This document shows, piece by piece, positions 17,304 through 26,130 of a stretch of 64,000 nt of DNA; the stretch's first letter is position 1; each line of letters begins with the position of its first letter. The position numbers and the translations under genes are program-made. The notes beneath the pieces were generated by a model. The model saw only the letters and a program-made list of their open reading frames with translations. It had not been told where the DNA came from and did no database searches. Source of the DNA: Rhizobium croatiense (GTDB taxonomy: Bacteria; Pseudomonadota; Alphaproteobacteria; Rhizobiales; Rhizobiaceae); assembly GCF_019793465.1 (NCBI RefSeq), contig NZ_JAILYJ010000004.1:1-64000 (forward strand), read 5' to 3'.

Positions 17304-18707
17304 ATGTCGGCAATCGCAACTCTGTTTCAGGAGGCCGCCCGGCTTGCCGCCGGGTTTCGGGAAACGGCCTTTGCCCGCCATGTGCCAAGCAACGATTACG
17401 CCGCCTGCCTTGCCGTCTTCGACGAGCCGCTTTCGGCTGCCGGGTCCGATATGCTCGATGTCATCCGGCAGCTTTCCGACGGCGCCGAACCCGGACTGCA
17501 TGCAACCACCGGCCCGCGCTTTTTCGGCTGGGTCATCGGCGGCTCCCATCCGGTCGGCGTCGCAGCCGATTTTCTCACCAGCGCCTGGGGCCAGAACGCC
17601 GGAAACCATTTCGCCGCTCCGGCAGCGGCTGCCGTTGAAGCCACGGCGGCACGATGGCTTCTCGATCTCCTGAAACTGCCGGCTGAAAGCTCGGTCGGCT
17701 TCGTGACCGGTGCCACGGTGGCAAATTTCACCTGCCTTGCCGCCGCTCGCGGCGAGGTGCTGCGAAAGGTCGGCTGGGATGCCGATGCCGACGGCCTGTT
17801 CGGCGCGCCAGCAGTCACCGTGCTGATCGGCGACGATGCCCATACAACCGTCTTCTCCGCGCTTCAGTTCCTCGGTTTCGGGCATGACCGTGTGGTACGC
17901 CTGCCCACCGACGCGATGGGCCGGATCGACCCAGCGGCACTTCCCGGCGCGCTTGACGCGGTCGCCGGCCCCTTGGTCGCCGTTCTTCAGGCCGGCCAGA
18001 TCAATACCGGCGCGTTCGACGATTTTGACAGGCTCATCCCGCCGCTGAAGGCGAAAGGCGCCTGGGTGCATGTCGACGGCGCCTTCGGCCTGTGGGCGCA
18101 GGCATCGGCGAAGGTGAGCCATCTCAGCCGCGGCATCGAAGCGGCCGACAGTTGGGCGACCGACGGCCATAAATGGCTGCAGACGCCCTATGATTGCGGC
18201 TATGCGATCGTCCGCGATGAACTCGCCCATCGTCGCGCCATGACGATCGCCGCAAGCTACCTGCCGCTCGCCGGCGAAGGTGAACGTGACCCCTCCCATT
18301 ACGTGCCGGAGCTTTCGCGACGGGCACGCGGTTTCGCCACCTGGGCGATGCTGAAGCATTTCGGCCGCAACGGCATCGAGGCCCTCATCGACCAATGCTG
18401 CGCCTCGGCCCGCCTGATGGCCGACCGGCTCGCGCGCGAACCCGGCATTGCCATTCTGAACGAGGTGGCGCTGAACCAGCTCGTCGTCCATTTCGCAGCC
18501 GATCGCCTGGACGACGAAAGCGACGCGCTGACGCGAAAGGTGATCGAAAAGATCCAGGCGGACGGCATCCTCTTCGCCGGCGGCGCCAAATGGCGCGGCC
18601 GCGACGTCCTGCGCCTCTCCGTCAGCAATTACCAGACGACATCGGACGAGGCGGAACTGGCAGCGGAGAGCATCATCGCCGCCTTCAGGAGCGTCGGCCA
18701 AGGGTGA
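17304..18707 (+). CDS. PLP-dependent group II decarboxylase-like enzyme
   Basis: A 467-residue enzyme of PLP fold type I. Asp258 in WVHVDGAFGLWA pairs with the pyridine nitrogen, and Lys290 in TDGHKWLQTPYDCG forms the Schiff base. GSHPVGVAADFLTSAWGQN and VGFVTGATVANFTCLAAARG form the substrate and phosphate-binding regions. This is the aromatic-/glutamate-/diaminobutyrate-decarboxylase-like group; the amino acid used cannot be read from the sequence. ATG at 17304 follows GGGGGA; an in-frame TTG at 17256 gives an unlikely N-terminus. The methyltransferase gene follows 102 bp later on the same strand and might modify a product, which is speculative. Confidence 0.82.
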   Translation: MSAIATLFQEAARLAAGFRETAFARHVPSNDYAACLAVFDEPLSAAGSDMLDVIRQLSDGAEPGLHATTGPRFFGWVIGGSHPVGVAADFLTSAWGQNAGNHFAAPAAAAVEATAARWLLDLLKLPAESSVGFVTGATVANFTCLAAARGEVLRKVGWDADADGLFGAPAVTVLIGDDAHTTVFSALQFLGFGHDRVVRLPTDAMGRIDPAALPGALDAVAGPLVAVLQAGQINTGAFDDFDRLIPPLKAKGAWVHVDGAFGLWAQASAKVSHLSRGIEAADSWATDGHKWLQTPYDCGYAIVRDELAHRRAMTIAASYLPLAGEGERDPSHYVPELSRRARGFATWAMLKHFGRNGIEALIDQCCASARLMADRLAREPGIAILNEVALNQLVVHFAADRLDDESDALTRKVIEKIQADGILFAGGAKWRGRDVLRLSVSNYQTTSDEAELAAESIIAAFRSVGQG

Positions 18708-18809
18708 TCCACGAGGCGGCGGCGCCGCTATCCTGTTCCGTTCGTCTTCCCATTGCCACAGACAGCGACTATAGCTCGCCGCCCATTCGGACCGGGCAAG
18801 GAGAGATCC

Positions 18810-19595
18810 ATGAACACCAATGACGTTGCCGCCCATTGGGAGAGCAATGCGGAGACCTGGACGATCTATTCCAGGGCAGGTTACGACAAATATCGCGACG
18901 CGCTGAACACACCGGCTTTTCTGAATATGCTGCCGCCTGTCGCGGGTCTTGCAGGGCTCGATCTCGGCTGCGGCGAAGGCTTCAATACCCGCGCCGTCGC
19001 TCGTCTCGGCGCCCGCATGACGGGCCTCGATATTGCCCCAACCTTTATTCGCTATGCCCGCGAGAGCGAGACCCAGGCGCCGCTGGGCATCGACTACGTG
19101 CTCGGCGACGGCCAGAGCATCGATTTTCCCGAGGCGAGTTTCGACTTCGTCACCGCCTTCATGTCGATGATGGACATGGCCAACCAGCGTGGCGTGCTGA
19201 GGGGCGTCCACCGCATCCTAAAATCCGGCGGCTTTCTGCAGTTTTCTATCCTGCACCCCTGTTTCGTGCCGCCCAAGCGCCGAAATGTCCGCAACGAGGC
19301 GGGCGAGCCAATCGCGGTAGAAATCGCCGATTATTTCGACGAGAGCGACGGCCGGATCGAGCGCTGGATCTTTTCATCCATGCCTCAAGGCGAACGGGCG
19401 ACGCTGACACCGTTCTCCATTCCGCGCTTTCACCGCACGCTTACGAGTTGGGTTTCGATGATCGTCGAAGCCGGGCTTGTCATCGAGGCCTTCGGCGAGC
19501 CCATGGCTTCACCCGAAGTGGCGTTGGCCGAGCCCGTCGTTGCCGACACCCGCGTTGCGCCGATCTTCCTTCATGTCAGAGCGCGCAAGCCATAG
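18810..19595 (+). CDS. Class I SAM-dependent methyltransferase
   Basis: A 261-residue soluble protein. SAM motif I is GLDLGCGEGFNTRAVARLGA near residues 48-67, followed by TGLDIAPTFIRYARE, GDGQSIDFPEASFDFVTAFM and LKSGGFLQFSILHPCFVPPK. These show a UbiE/COQ5-like Methyltransf_11 domain. ATG at 18810 has AAGGAGAG five bases upstream. It is downstream of the PLP decarboxylase, possibly co-transcribed. The acceptor is unknown. Confidence 0.85.
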   Translation: MNTNDVAAHWESNAETWTIYSRAGYDKYRDALNTPAFLNMLPPVAGLAGLDLGCGEGFNTRAVARLGARMTGLDIAPTFIRYARESETQAPLGIDYVLGDGQSIDFPEASFDFVTAFMSMMDMANQRGVLRGVHRILKSGGFLQFSILHPCFVPPKRRNVRNEAGEPIAVEIADYFDESDGRIERWIFSSMPQGERATLTPFSIPRFHRTLTSWVSMIVEAGLVIEAFGEPMASPEVALAEPVVADTRVAPIFLHVRARKP

Positions 19596-19667
19596 GCCCG
19601 CCGCTATCCAGGTTTGGGAACGAACGTCAAGGAACTGAGAATTCCGCTTCGTGACTGGCGGCCTGCC

Positions 19668-20090
19668 TCATCGTCGGACGGCGACGACGGAGCTTGCGCG
19701 GTAACGCGACAGCTGCACCCGGTTGGATTGGTTGCCGCCGAAGAGGTAGACGTACTGACGCCGCTGGTCGAAATGGTCGAACAGGCTGACGTGGAAACGC
19801 CTGCCGCTTCGGATCACCACCACGTCGCCGCGCCTGGCCGAGCGGGCGACGACCGGCTTGCCGAACTTCATCCAGGACCGCGCCATGTTGGGATTATCAG
19901 GCGGCTGCCGCGAGGATCGTTTGGCGACAAAGGCGAGGAACGCGCCGCACCAGGATATTCTGCGGGGATTTACGCCGAGGAAGGAGATGGAGCGTTCATG
20001 CATGCGGTCATATCTTGAAGCCGTACCAAGCATGTCGGCTTCGCAGGGGACAGCAAAAAGCGTGAGGGCTATGACGAGAATAATTTTCAT
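19668..20090 (-). CDS. Exported CHAP/NlpC-P60-like cysteine peptidase (TIGR02594 type)
   Basis: A 140-residue protein with a short Sec signal (KIILVIALTLFAVPCEA, residues 2-18). The mature domain has Cys48 in ISWCGAFLAFV and His100 in RRFHVSLFDHF, the Cys/His dyad of CHAP/NlpC-P60 peptidoglycan amidases, with GDVVVI preceding the His as in the family. It is likely a periplasmic cell-wall hydrolase of about 13 kDa. It is convergent with the methyltransferase. Its upstream region (20091-20453) is AT-rich and holds no gene I can support, so the promoter should lie there. Confidence 0.75.
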   Translation of the reverse strand: MKIILVIALTLFAVPCEADMLGTASRYDRMHERSISFLGVNPRRISWCGAFLAFVAKRSSRQPPDNPNMARSWMKFGKPVVARSARRGDVVVIRSGRRFHVSLFDHFDQRRQYVYLFGGNQSNRVQLSRYRASSVVAVRR

Positions 20091-20453
20091 TGTTTCTCAC
20101 CATTGTTTGGATAATTTGGAACATCAGAAATGTGGCGAAGAAAAAATCGCGGCCGGGAACGTATATTCGAATCATGGCGGCAATTAGAAACAATCTGACG
20201 GGGAATTTTTCTAAATTACGCAGACAATCGCCGCAGCATTCAATGGCTATACTGTCTCGGAAAGGTCATCTCGGAACGTTCGGCGTATCGCAGAGAAAAC
20301 CTGAATTCTGCCGCAGAATGGGACATCGTCGACAAGCCACATTGGATGACGTCGCATAGCGCCGTCATCGCCCGCACGAATTATAGTTCCAACGACACAG
20401 ATAATACTTTCGGTGCAGACGGTAATACGTCGTCGTCTTTGAGACTTGTGAGA

Positions 20454-20758
20454 TCAGGCCTTGACGGAGATCGCACTCAGCTCCTCAAGATCGAGATCCC
20501 GCTCCAGCTCGTGCAACGTTTCGTCCATCGATCTCGCCGGCGCGATGAAGCCGGATGAGTTCCCGACGTCCCGTTGCAACAGCCTCGAGGACGACATCGA
20601 AGTGAGCATGAAGCGCCGGCATGTAGTGCTCCGTCCTCGCAGCGTAGTCGACCGAGCTCCCCTGCCGGCAGCGCGACGGACGGCGGCAGTCCGAGCCGGT
20701 GGGCGGCATAGTGCAGCGCGCTGATCGCAAGAAACATCGCGATGACAAGCTCGAACAC
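20454..20758 (-). pseudogene. Collapsed CPA1 Na+/H+ antiporter gene (internal deletion and frameshift)
   Basis: From GTG at 20758 the minus strand reads [20 protein letters not shown] then [13 protein letters not shown], the first helix of a CPA1 antiporter. It then joins directly, in another frame, to EHYMPALHAHFDVVLEAVAT and RRELIRLHRAGEID, the cytoplasmic C-terminal tail of the same family. After one extra G near 20526, DETLHELERDLDLEELSAIS and VKA complete the tail to a stop at 20454. The 10-11 central helices (over 1 kb of sequence) are missing. The gene is divergent from kup, a fitting ion-homeostasis partner. Confidence 0.65.
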
Positions 20759-20947
20759 ACGTCCCGGAAACTGATTTCGAATGCCTACAACAAAATTTCC
20801 CGCATCCTGGCCGTGTTCCGGGCCGTGATACCAGCCCGCATTTGGCGCCTGGCCGTCACGAAAAGTTTGCATCGGCGCCAATTTACTTGCCGTTCTCCAA
20901 TGCGGCATATGTTTCTGCTTGTAAGCAAGCGCCATGAGCGGGGAACC

Positions 20948-22849
20948 ATGACTTCAACACATGCAGACAAGACGGGTGAAGCCGGCAGCCGCAGCGGCTT
21001 TGTCGGGTTGGTTATCGGCGCAATCGGCGTCGTCTACGGCGATATCGGCACCAGCCCGCTCTATGCCTTCCGCGAAGCGCTGAGGCCCTTTGCCGCCGAT
21101 GGTATACACGAGCCGGAGGTGATCGGTCTGATTTCGCTGATGGTCTGGACCCTGACCGTTATCGTGACCTTCAAATATGTGCTGTTCCTGCTCAGGGCCG
21201 ACAATGACGGCGAAGGCGGCACGCTCTCGCTTCTCGCCCTTCTGATGAAGAAGATGGGACGAAACGTGCCGGTGCTGTTCTTCGCCGGGCTGATCGGGGC
21301 GGCCCTTTTCATCGGCGATGCCATGATCACGCCTGCCCTCTCGGTCATGTCGGCGCTGGAAGGCCTGAAGCTGGTCACGCCGGCCTTTGCCGACTATGTC
21401 CCGCTCGCGTCGGCGGCGATCATGATCGTCCTGTTCGCCGCCCAGTCGAGGGGGACGGCTGCTGTCTCGATGTTTTTCGGGCCGGTTACCGTCTTGTGGT
21501 TTTTAGCCATGGCAGTTGGCGGCCTCATCCACATCGGCGACGACTGGAGGATCTTGGCTGCGCTCAATCCGATTAATGCGCTCTCGTTCCTTGCCCATGC
21601 CGGCAGTGTCGGCCTTATCGTACTTGGCGCCGTCTTTCTGACCGTGACAGGTGCCGAGGCGCTATATGCCGATCTTGGGCATTTCGGGCGGCGCCCGATT
21701 CAGACGGCATGGTTCGTGCTCGTCTTTCCGGCATTGCTCCTGAACTATCTCGGCCAGGGCGCACTCGTTCTCTCCCATCCCGAGACGGCATCAAACCCGT
21801 TCTTCCTGATGTATCCCGACTGGATCTTGCTGCCAGTGGTCATTCTAGCGACGATGGCAACGATCATCGCCAGTCAGGCCGTCATCACAGGCGCGTTTTC
21901 GCTGGCCCGTTCGGCGGTTCATCTCGGCTTCCTGCCAAGGCTGCGCATCAAATTCACATCAGAGACCAACACCGGCCAAATCTATGTGCCGAGCGTCAAC
22001 GTTCTCCTGCTGATCGGCGTGTTGATGCTGATCTTTTCCTTCGGCGATTCGGAGTCACTGGCGACCGCCTACGGCATCTCGGTGACCGGCACCATGGTCA
22101 TCTCGACGATGCTGGCCTTCCAGTTCCTGCGGGCCGTGTGGGGCTACTCCCTTGTGCTCTCTGTCGTCCTGCTGCTGCCACTTTTCATCATCGAGGTCCT
22201 GTTCCTTGCCGCCAACCTGCTGAAGATCCATGATGGCGGCTGGGTTCCGGTCGCACTGGCGCTGGCGATCATGATCTTGATGTGGACATGGACCCGTGGG
22301 CAGGCCTACCTGAAGAGACTGCGGGCCAACAGTGAGATCCCGCTCGATTCCTTCATCAAATCGATCGAGCGGAAGTCGGAACATTCGCCGGTCACCGTGC
22401 CGGGAACGGCGGTCTTTCTGACCAGTGTCCCCGACCGGACGCCGAACGTTCTGCTCCACAATCTCAAGCACAATCATGTGCTCCACGAACAGAACGTCAT
22501 CCTGACCGTCTGGACCGAGGACGAGCCTTACGTCCCCGACAGCAGACGCATCAAGATCAGCCAGCTTTCGCCGCGTTTCGTCCGCCTGGACATCACCTTC
22601 GGCTTCATGGACGATCCGGATGTCACCAGGGCCTTGGCTCTCTGCCGGGAGGGCGGCTTCAAGTTCGAGATCATGAAGACCTCCTTCTATCTCGGCCGCC
22701 GCAATCTCGTCAGGACGCCGAATACGGGGTTGCCCGGCTGGCAGGAACGGATCTTCATGGCGCTGGAAGGTTTTGCGATCGACCCGTCCGACTATTTCAA
22801 CCTGCCGTCAAATCGCGTCGTCGAGCTCGGCGAACAGGTCGCCATCTGA
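20948..22849 (+). CDS. kup: KUP-family potassium uptake protein
   Basis: A 633-residue inner-membrane K+/H+ symporter of the KUP/HAK/KT family. The signature [19 protein letters not shown] lies at residues 22-40, about 12 membrane segments follow up to residue ~455, then a soluble C-terminal domain ([39 protein letters not shown]). Length is typical (about 620-640). ATG at 20948 has GAGCGGGG upstream; the reading frame is open further upstream but that part overlaps the antiporter remnant. Rhizobia commonly carry several kup paralogs, so the number of this copy is not assigned. Confidence 0.92.
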   Translation: MTSTHADKTGEAGSRSGFVGLVIGAIGVVYGDIGTSPLYAFREALRPFAADGIHEPEVIGLISLMVWTLTVIVTFKYVLFLLRADNDGEGGTLSLLALLMKKMGRNVPVLFFAGLIGAALFIGDAMITPALSVMSALEGLKLVTPAFADYVPLASAAIMIVLFAAQSRGTAAVSMFFGPVTVLWFLAMAVGGLIHIGDDWRILAALNPINALSFLAHAGSVGLIVLGAVFLTVTGAEALYADLGHFGRRPIQTAWFVLVFPALLLNYLGQGALVLSHPETASNPFFLMYPDWILLPVVILATMATIIASQAVITGAFSLARSAVHLGFLPRLRIKFTSETNTGQIYVPSVNVLLLIGVLMLIFSFGDSESLATAYGISVTGTMVISTMLAFQFLRAVWGYSLVLSVVLLLPLFIIEVLFLAANLLKIHDGGWVPVALALAIMILMWTWTRGQAYLKRLRANSEIPLDSFIKSIERKSEHSPVTVPGTAVFLTSVPDRTPNVLLHNLKHNHVLHEQNVILTVWTEDEPYVPDSRRIKISQLSPRFVRLDITFGFMDDPDVTRALALCREGGFKFEIMKTSFYLGRRNLVRTPNTGLPGWQERIFMALEGFAIDPSDYFNLPSNRVVELGEQVAI

Positions 22850-22948
22850 GGCGTGAAGATCGTCTCGCCGCCGTCGATCATTGCCGGGATTTAACTCGAA
22901 ATCCCGGTCCATTCGCTTTACACGCTCTTCTGCGGCAAAGGAGGACAG

Positions 22949-23725
22949 ATGAAGAGGCGGACGCTTATGCTTGGCAGTGCGACCATTGTCGCATCATCGG
23001 TCGCTGCAGCGGCATTCTGGCCGCGGCGACATATCGTCGTGGCCGCCGGGACATTCGACTGGAAGGGCACTGATTTCCTCAGCGGCGGCACACGGTCTGT
23101 CGCATTGGAAAAGCTGCCCGCGCCGCTCTTCCGGACGCGCCCGAATTGCGTCGCGACTATCGCCCAGACCCTTGGCCCCTGCCATGTCAACGATATCCCG
23201 GCGCGTCAGGACGTCACCGAAGGAAAGGCTGGGCTGCCCTTGCGGCTGGCCGTCCGCATCGTCCACGCAGCCGATTGCCGACCGGTCGAAAACGCCGATA
23301 TCGAAATCTGGCATACCGATCATCGCGGTATCTATTCCGGTCGGGAAGCGGCTGACATGTGTACGCTCAATGATGCCGAGGCGATCGGCGGGCTTGCCTT
23401 TCGCGGCCGCCAGTTGACGGATGCGGCCGGGCAGGCAAGCTTTCTGACGGTCTATCCCGGATGGTACAAGGGCCGCACGCCGCATGTTCACTGCCGCATC
23501 CTCGTCGAAGGCAGGGAACTTCTCGTCAGCCAGATCTATTTCGACGATGCGCTGAGCGACATCGTCTATGGCGGGCATCCCGACTATCGCCAACGCCCTC
23601 CCCGCGATACGCGCAACGATGAGGACGGCCTCATCCCGCAGGACGCCGTCGATCACATATTCGATTTCGAAAAGCTCGACGGCGGCGTGCTTTCCGCCAC
23701 GATTACGATCGGCCTTTTCTCCTGA
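22949..23725 (+). CDS. Exported intradiol ring-cleavage dioxygenase-like protein
   Basis: A 258-residue protein starting MKRRTLMLGSATIVASSVAA, a signal/anchor with an RR pair but no full twin-Arg motif. The core has IWHTDHRGIYSG, YPGWYKGRTPHVHCRI and SQIYFDDALSD, matching protocatechuate 3,4-dioxygenase-like beta-sandwich enzymes; the two Tyr (GIYSG, GWYKG) and two His (HVHCR) fit the Fe(III) ligands, so it looks active. Export distinguishes it from catabolic intradiol enzymes and is typical of a poorly understood extracytoplasmic group. AAAGGAGG precedes the ATG by five bases. No catechol pathway genes are nearby. Confidence 0.82.
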   Translation: MKRRTLMLGSATIVASSVAAAAFWPRRHIVVAAGTFDWKGTDFLSGGTRSVALEKLPAPLFRTRPNCVATIAQTLGPCHVNDIPARQDVTEGKAGLPLRLAVRIVHAADCRPVENADIEIWHTDHRGIYSGREAADMCTLNDAEAIGGLAFRGRQLTDAAGQASFLTVYPGWYKGRTPHVHCRILVEGRELLVSQIYFDDALSDIVYGGHPDYRQRPPRDTRNDEDGLIPQDAVDHIFDFEKLDGGVLSATITIGLFS

Positions 23726-23814
23726 GCCGACAGGCGCGAGAACCTTTCCTGCATCAGCCATGAAACCAGACGCAGGATTTCTGCGTACTACTTCTCGACA
23801 GCAGCACCTCACCA

Positions 23815-23920
23815 GAGCATGTCTCGCAAAAGTGTGCAGCGGTTTTGCGATAAAGACATGCGTAAAAACAAAGACCTAAAGCGTGACAAGCGAATCTGAA
23901 AGATCGCGACACGCTTTAGA
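23815..23920. repeat. Common rhizobial intergenic repeat with TAAAGCGTG inverted pair
   Basis: The stretch with CTCGCAAAAGTGTGCAGCGG then TTTTGCGATAAAGACATG and the inverted pair TAAAGCGTG (23877-23885)/CACGCTTTA (23910-23918) has the look of a multicopy rhizobial intergenic element I recognise from memory. It occupies most of the 217-bp gap between two genes. Confidence 0.5.
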
Positions 23921-23942
23921 TTCAGGCAGCGAGGGATGACGC

Positions 23943-24224
23943 ATGATCAGAAAGGAAGGCATCCCCCCGATCGCCAGGCATGCCGCCAAACAGGGACTCG
24001 CCCGGCTGATGATGAGATTGCCGGCCACGCGCGCGACAATCAGAGCCGCCGCGGCGAGCCAGTCCCATCTCTACGAATTGTGCGGCGCCTATGGCGAAGC
24101 CTGCTCCGTCCTCGACCGCATGCGCAAGGATAGATCGGCCGATCCTGCGATCATCGCTGAATACGAGATCATTTGCGCGGAAATCGAAGCCGACGTCTTG
24201 CGAAGCCTGCTCGGCGACCGCTGA
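23943..24224 (+). CDS. Small hypothetical helical protein (93 aa)
   Basis: The product (MIRKEGIPPIARHAAKQGLA...) is basic at the N-terminus and almost entirely alpha-helical: three predicted helices including LARLMMRLPATRATIRAAAA, LYELCGAYGEACSVLDRMRK and IIAEYEIICAEIEADVLRSL. Three cysteines, no membrane helix. It is unrecognised. It sits between a repeat and the end of the beta-helix gene on the other strand; codon use is normal. Confidence 0.55.
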   Translation: MIRKEGIPPIARHAAKQGLARLMMRLPATRATIRAAAASQSHLYELCGAYGEACSVLDRMRKDRSADPAIIAEYEIICAEIEADVLRSLLGDR

Positions 24225-24274
24225 GTGCCTGCCGCCACGGCATCGAGCCGTAGCGGCGATGCGCCCGGCGCCCC

Positions 24275-25744
24275 TCAGTGCAGCATGCTGTCTTGCAGGA
24301 TGGAGAGGATCGGCCCGTCCGCTGGTGAATGATGCAACGGCTGAGCTGCGATCTCATGATGGGAAATTCCGTTGCCGTTTTCCGGGCCGGCGAGATCGGC
24401 AGCTTCGATCGTGAGGCCGTGATCGCCATTGCCAAGGGTCGACCCGTGCTTTTCGAAGGCAGCCTTGCCGAAATGACGCAGCAGCAAGGTTCCATCCGAT
24501 ACGCTGTTTACCTCGATAGGATTGTCGAGATGGTCGCCGGCCTTGTCCGATGCGGTTTTGTCGAGGCTAAGCTTCAGGCCGTCATGAGATGTGAGCCCGG
24601 TATCCGACACCAGGCTGATGCTGGCATCCGCGGCGACCAGACTGTCGGCGCTTGCAAGCCCGACACCACCTTCTTCGATGGTCGTGTTGTCGCTGACGGG
24701 GAAGGTGCCTGCGGCAATGATCGAGGGGGAGATGCTGTAAGGCGTGACGTCGCTCGCAATAAAATTGTCGTGGAAGGATCCGGATGCCGGTCGGTCGACC
24801 TTCAGCGCCGCCTGCGTCAGGTCATCGAACAGATTGCCGTAAATATCGATGCCCTCACGAACATAGGTCGTCGTGCCGGCTGCGCTGACCGACACGCCCC
24901 ACACGCCGTCATGGATATAATTGCCGGAGATATCGTAGTTGCGGGTATCGCCCTGGTCACCCAGGCCGACGGCGTAAGACCAGCTGTAGCCGCCGTAGCC
25001 GGAGATATCATTGTCATGGATGGCGACATTGGTGCCGGCCTGCGCGCTGATCCCGAAGCCGCCGCCGATAATCGTATTTCCCTCGATCACCGCATCCACG
25101 GGCCGCACCAGCGTCAGCACGCCCTTTGGCGTCACCGCCCCCGTCTGATCAAAAGTATTGCCGCTGATGACGATGTTCCTGCTGTCGTTTAGTTGCACGG
25201 CATCCGCCGCGGTGCCATGGGCGTTGGTGACAGTATTGTTGAGGAGAGTGACGCCGGTGATCTTCTCGATCCAGATGCCGTCGCCGTTGACGTCGTTGAT
25301 CGTGCTGTTTTCGATGGTGATGTTCGAGCCGGTCCGGAAGGTGATCGAACCGGACTTGGACAATCCGGTGTGGTCGACCTCGACATTGCGCACGGTCCAA
25401 TTTGAGACATAACCGGCATAGATAGCCGCGCCTGCTGTGTCGGAGATAGTGATGTTCTCGATGACAATGTTCGACGCATAGAGGCTGTGAATGCCGTCAT
25501 TGGGGCTATGGATGACGGGGGCATCGCCGATGCCGTAGCTGCCGATGGTGATCGGGGCATCGACAGTGCCGGAATATTTCAGGTCGAGCTGGTCGTTGAA
25601 CACGCTTCCGGCTGCGAGCAGGACACTGTCGCCAGGCTGCAGCTTCAGGCTTTCCACCGCCGAGAACGACGCAAAGGGCGCGTCCTCACTGGTTCCGGCG
25701 TTCGTGTTCGCGCCGGTCACTGAATTCACATAATAAATTGTCAT
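24275..25744 (-). CDS. Right-handed parallel beta-helix protein A with degenerate C-terminal domain
   Basis: A 489-residue protein beginning MTIYYVNSVTGANTNAGTSE, with repeated strands such as SNIVIENITISDTAGAAIYA and SNITIENSTINDVNGDGIWI, typical of the pectate-lyase-like (NosD/PbH1) solenoid from about residue 40 to 340. No signal peptide; export is probably by a type I (PrsDE-like) system, as for related rhizobial glycan-active proteins. It is paralogous to the gene at 26131-27624. Its C-terminal ~110 residues keep only LLLRHFGKAAFEKHG of the sibling's CHDL/VCBS domain and then diverge. Catalytic residues of a lyase cannot be assigned, so binding or cleavage of polysaccharide is inferred. 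Confidence 0.75.
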   Translation of the reverse strand: MTIYYVNSVTGANTNAGTSEDAPFASFSAVESLKLQPGDSVLLAAGSVFNDQLDLKYSGTVDAPITIGSYGIGDAPVIHSPNDGIHSLYASNIVIENITISDTAGAAIYAGYVSNWTVRNVEVDHTGLSKSGSITFRTGSNITIENSTINDVNGDGIWIEKITGVTLLNNTVTNAHGTAADAVQLNDSRNIVISGNTFDQTGAVTPKGVLTLVRPVDAVIEGNTIIGGGFGISAQAGTNVAIHDNDISGYGGYSWSYAVGLGDQGDTRNYDISGNYIHDGVWGVSVSAAGTTTYVREGIDIYGNLFDDLTQAALKVDRPASGSFHDNFIASDVTPYSISPSIIAAGTFPVSDNTTIEEGGVGLASADSLVAADASISLVSDTGLTSHDGLKLSLDKTASDKAGDHLDNPIEVNSVSDGTLLLRHFGKAAFEKHGSTLGNGDHGLTIEAADLAGPENGNGISHHEIAAQPLHHSPADGPILSILQDSMLH

Positions 25745-26066
25745 ATCGCCTTGTTCTCGCATTGTCGCTCAGTCGTCTCAAACGGCTGCAACGAGTGGAT
25801 CGGATGCGGTCGGGGGCTGAAGCCAGGATGGCGTTCGATTGCCGTTACGGCGGCGACAGGCCATGGGCCTGCCTCGCTCCCGAGATGCGCCTGGCGGTGG
25901 CGCATCCTCAAGATACAACTTTTAAGAAAATAATCCAGAAAACAACGACCGGAAGGTGAACAAACGGTAACGCACCGTCTGGCAATTTACGTTACGGAAG
26001 TTGGACAATATATCAACGAGCGCTCAGCGGCCGACCAGCGGCGGCGGCTGGGAGCCTAAATCCTTC

Positions 26067-26089
26067 GAGGCGCCCTTCCAGGGCGCCTC
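26067..26089 (-). terminator. Hairpin terminator between the two beta-helix genes
   Basis: GAGGCGCCCT (26067-26076) and AGGGCGCCTC (26080-26089) form a perfect 10-bp stem with a three-base TCC loop. It lies 41 bp beyond the stop codon (26131) of beta-helix gene B on the minus strand, so it probably ends that transcript and isolates gene A. The rest of the 386-bp spacer (25745-26130) is AT-rich near 25920-26010 and should hold the promoter of gene A; no motif is certain. Confidence 0.55.
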
Positions 26090-26130
26090 TGCGTCAGGTC
26101 GGGGAGAATTCGGGCTGCATTGCCCGCTCC

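Noticed and set aside
17229..19211. A 660-codon minus-strand open frame
   Set aside because: It lies antisense to the PLP decarboxylase and a methyltransferase whose motifs are clear; it has no domain and arises from high GC content.
20090..20359. 89-codon plus-strand frame
   Set aside because: Overlaps the promoter region of the CHAP gene, low-complexity AT-rich composition, no ribosome site.
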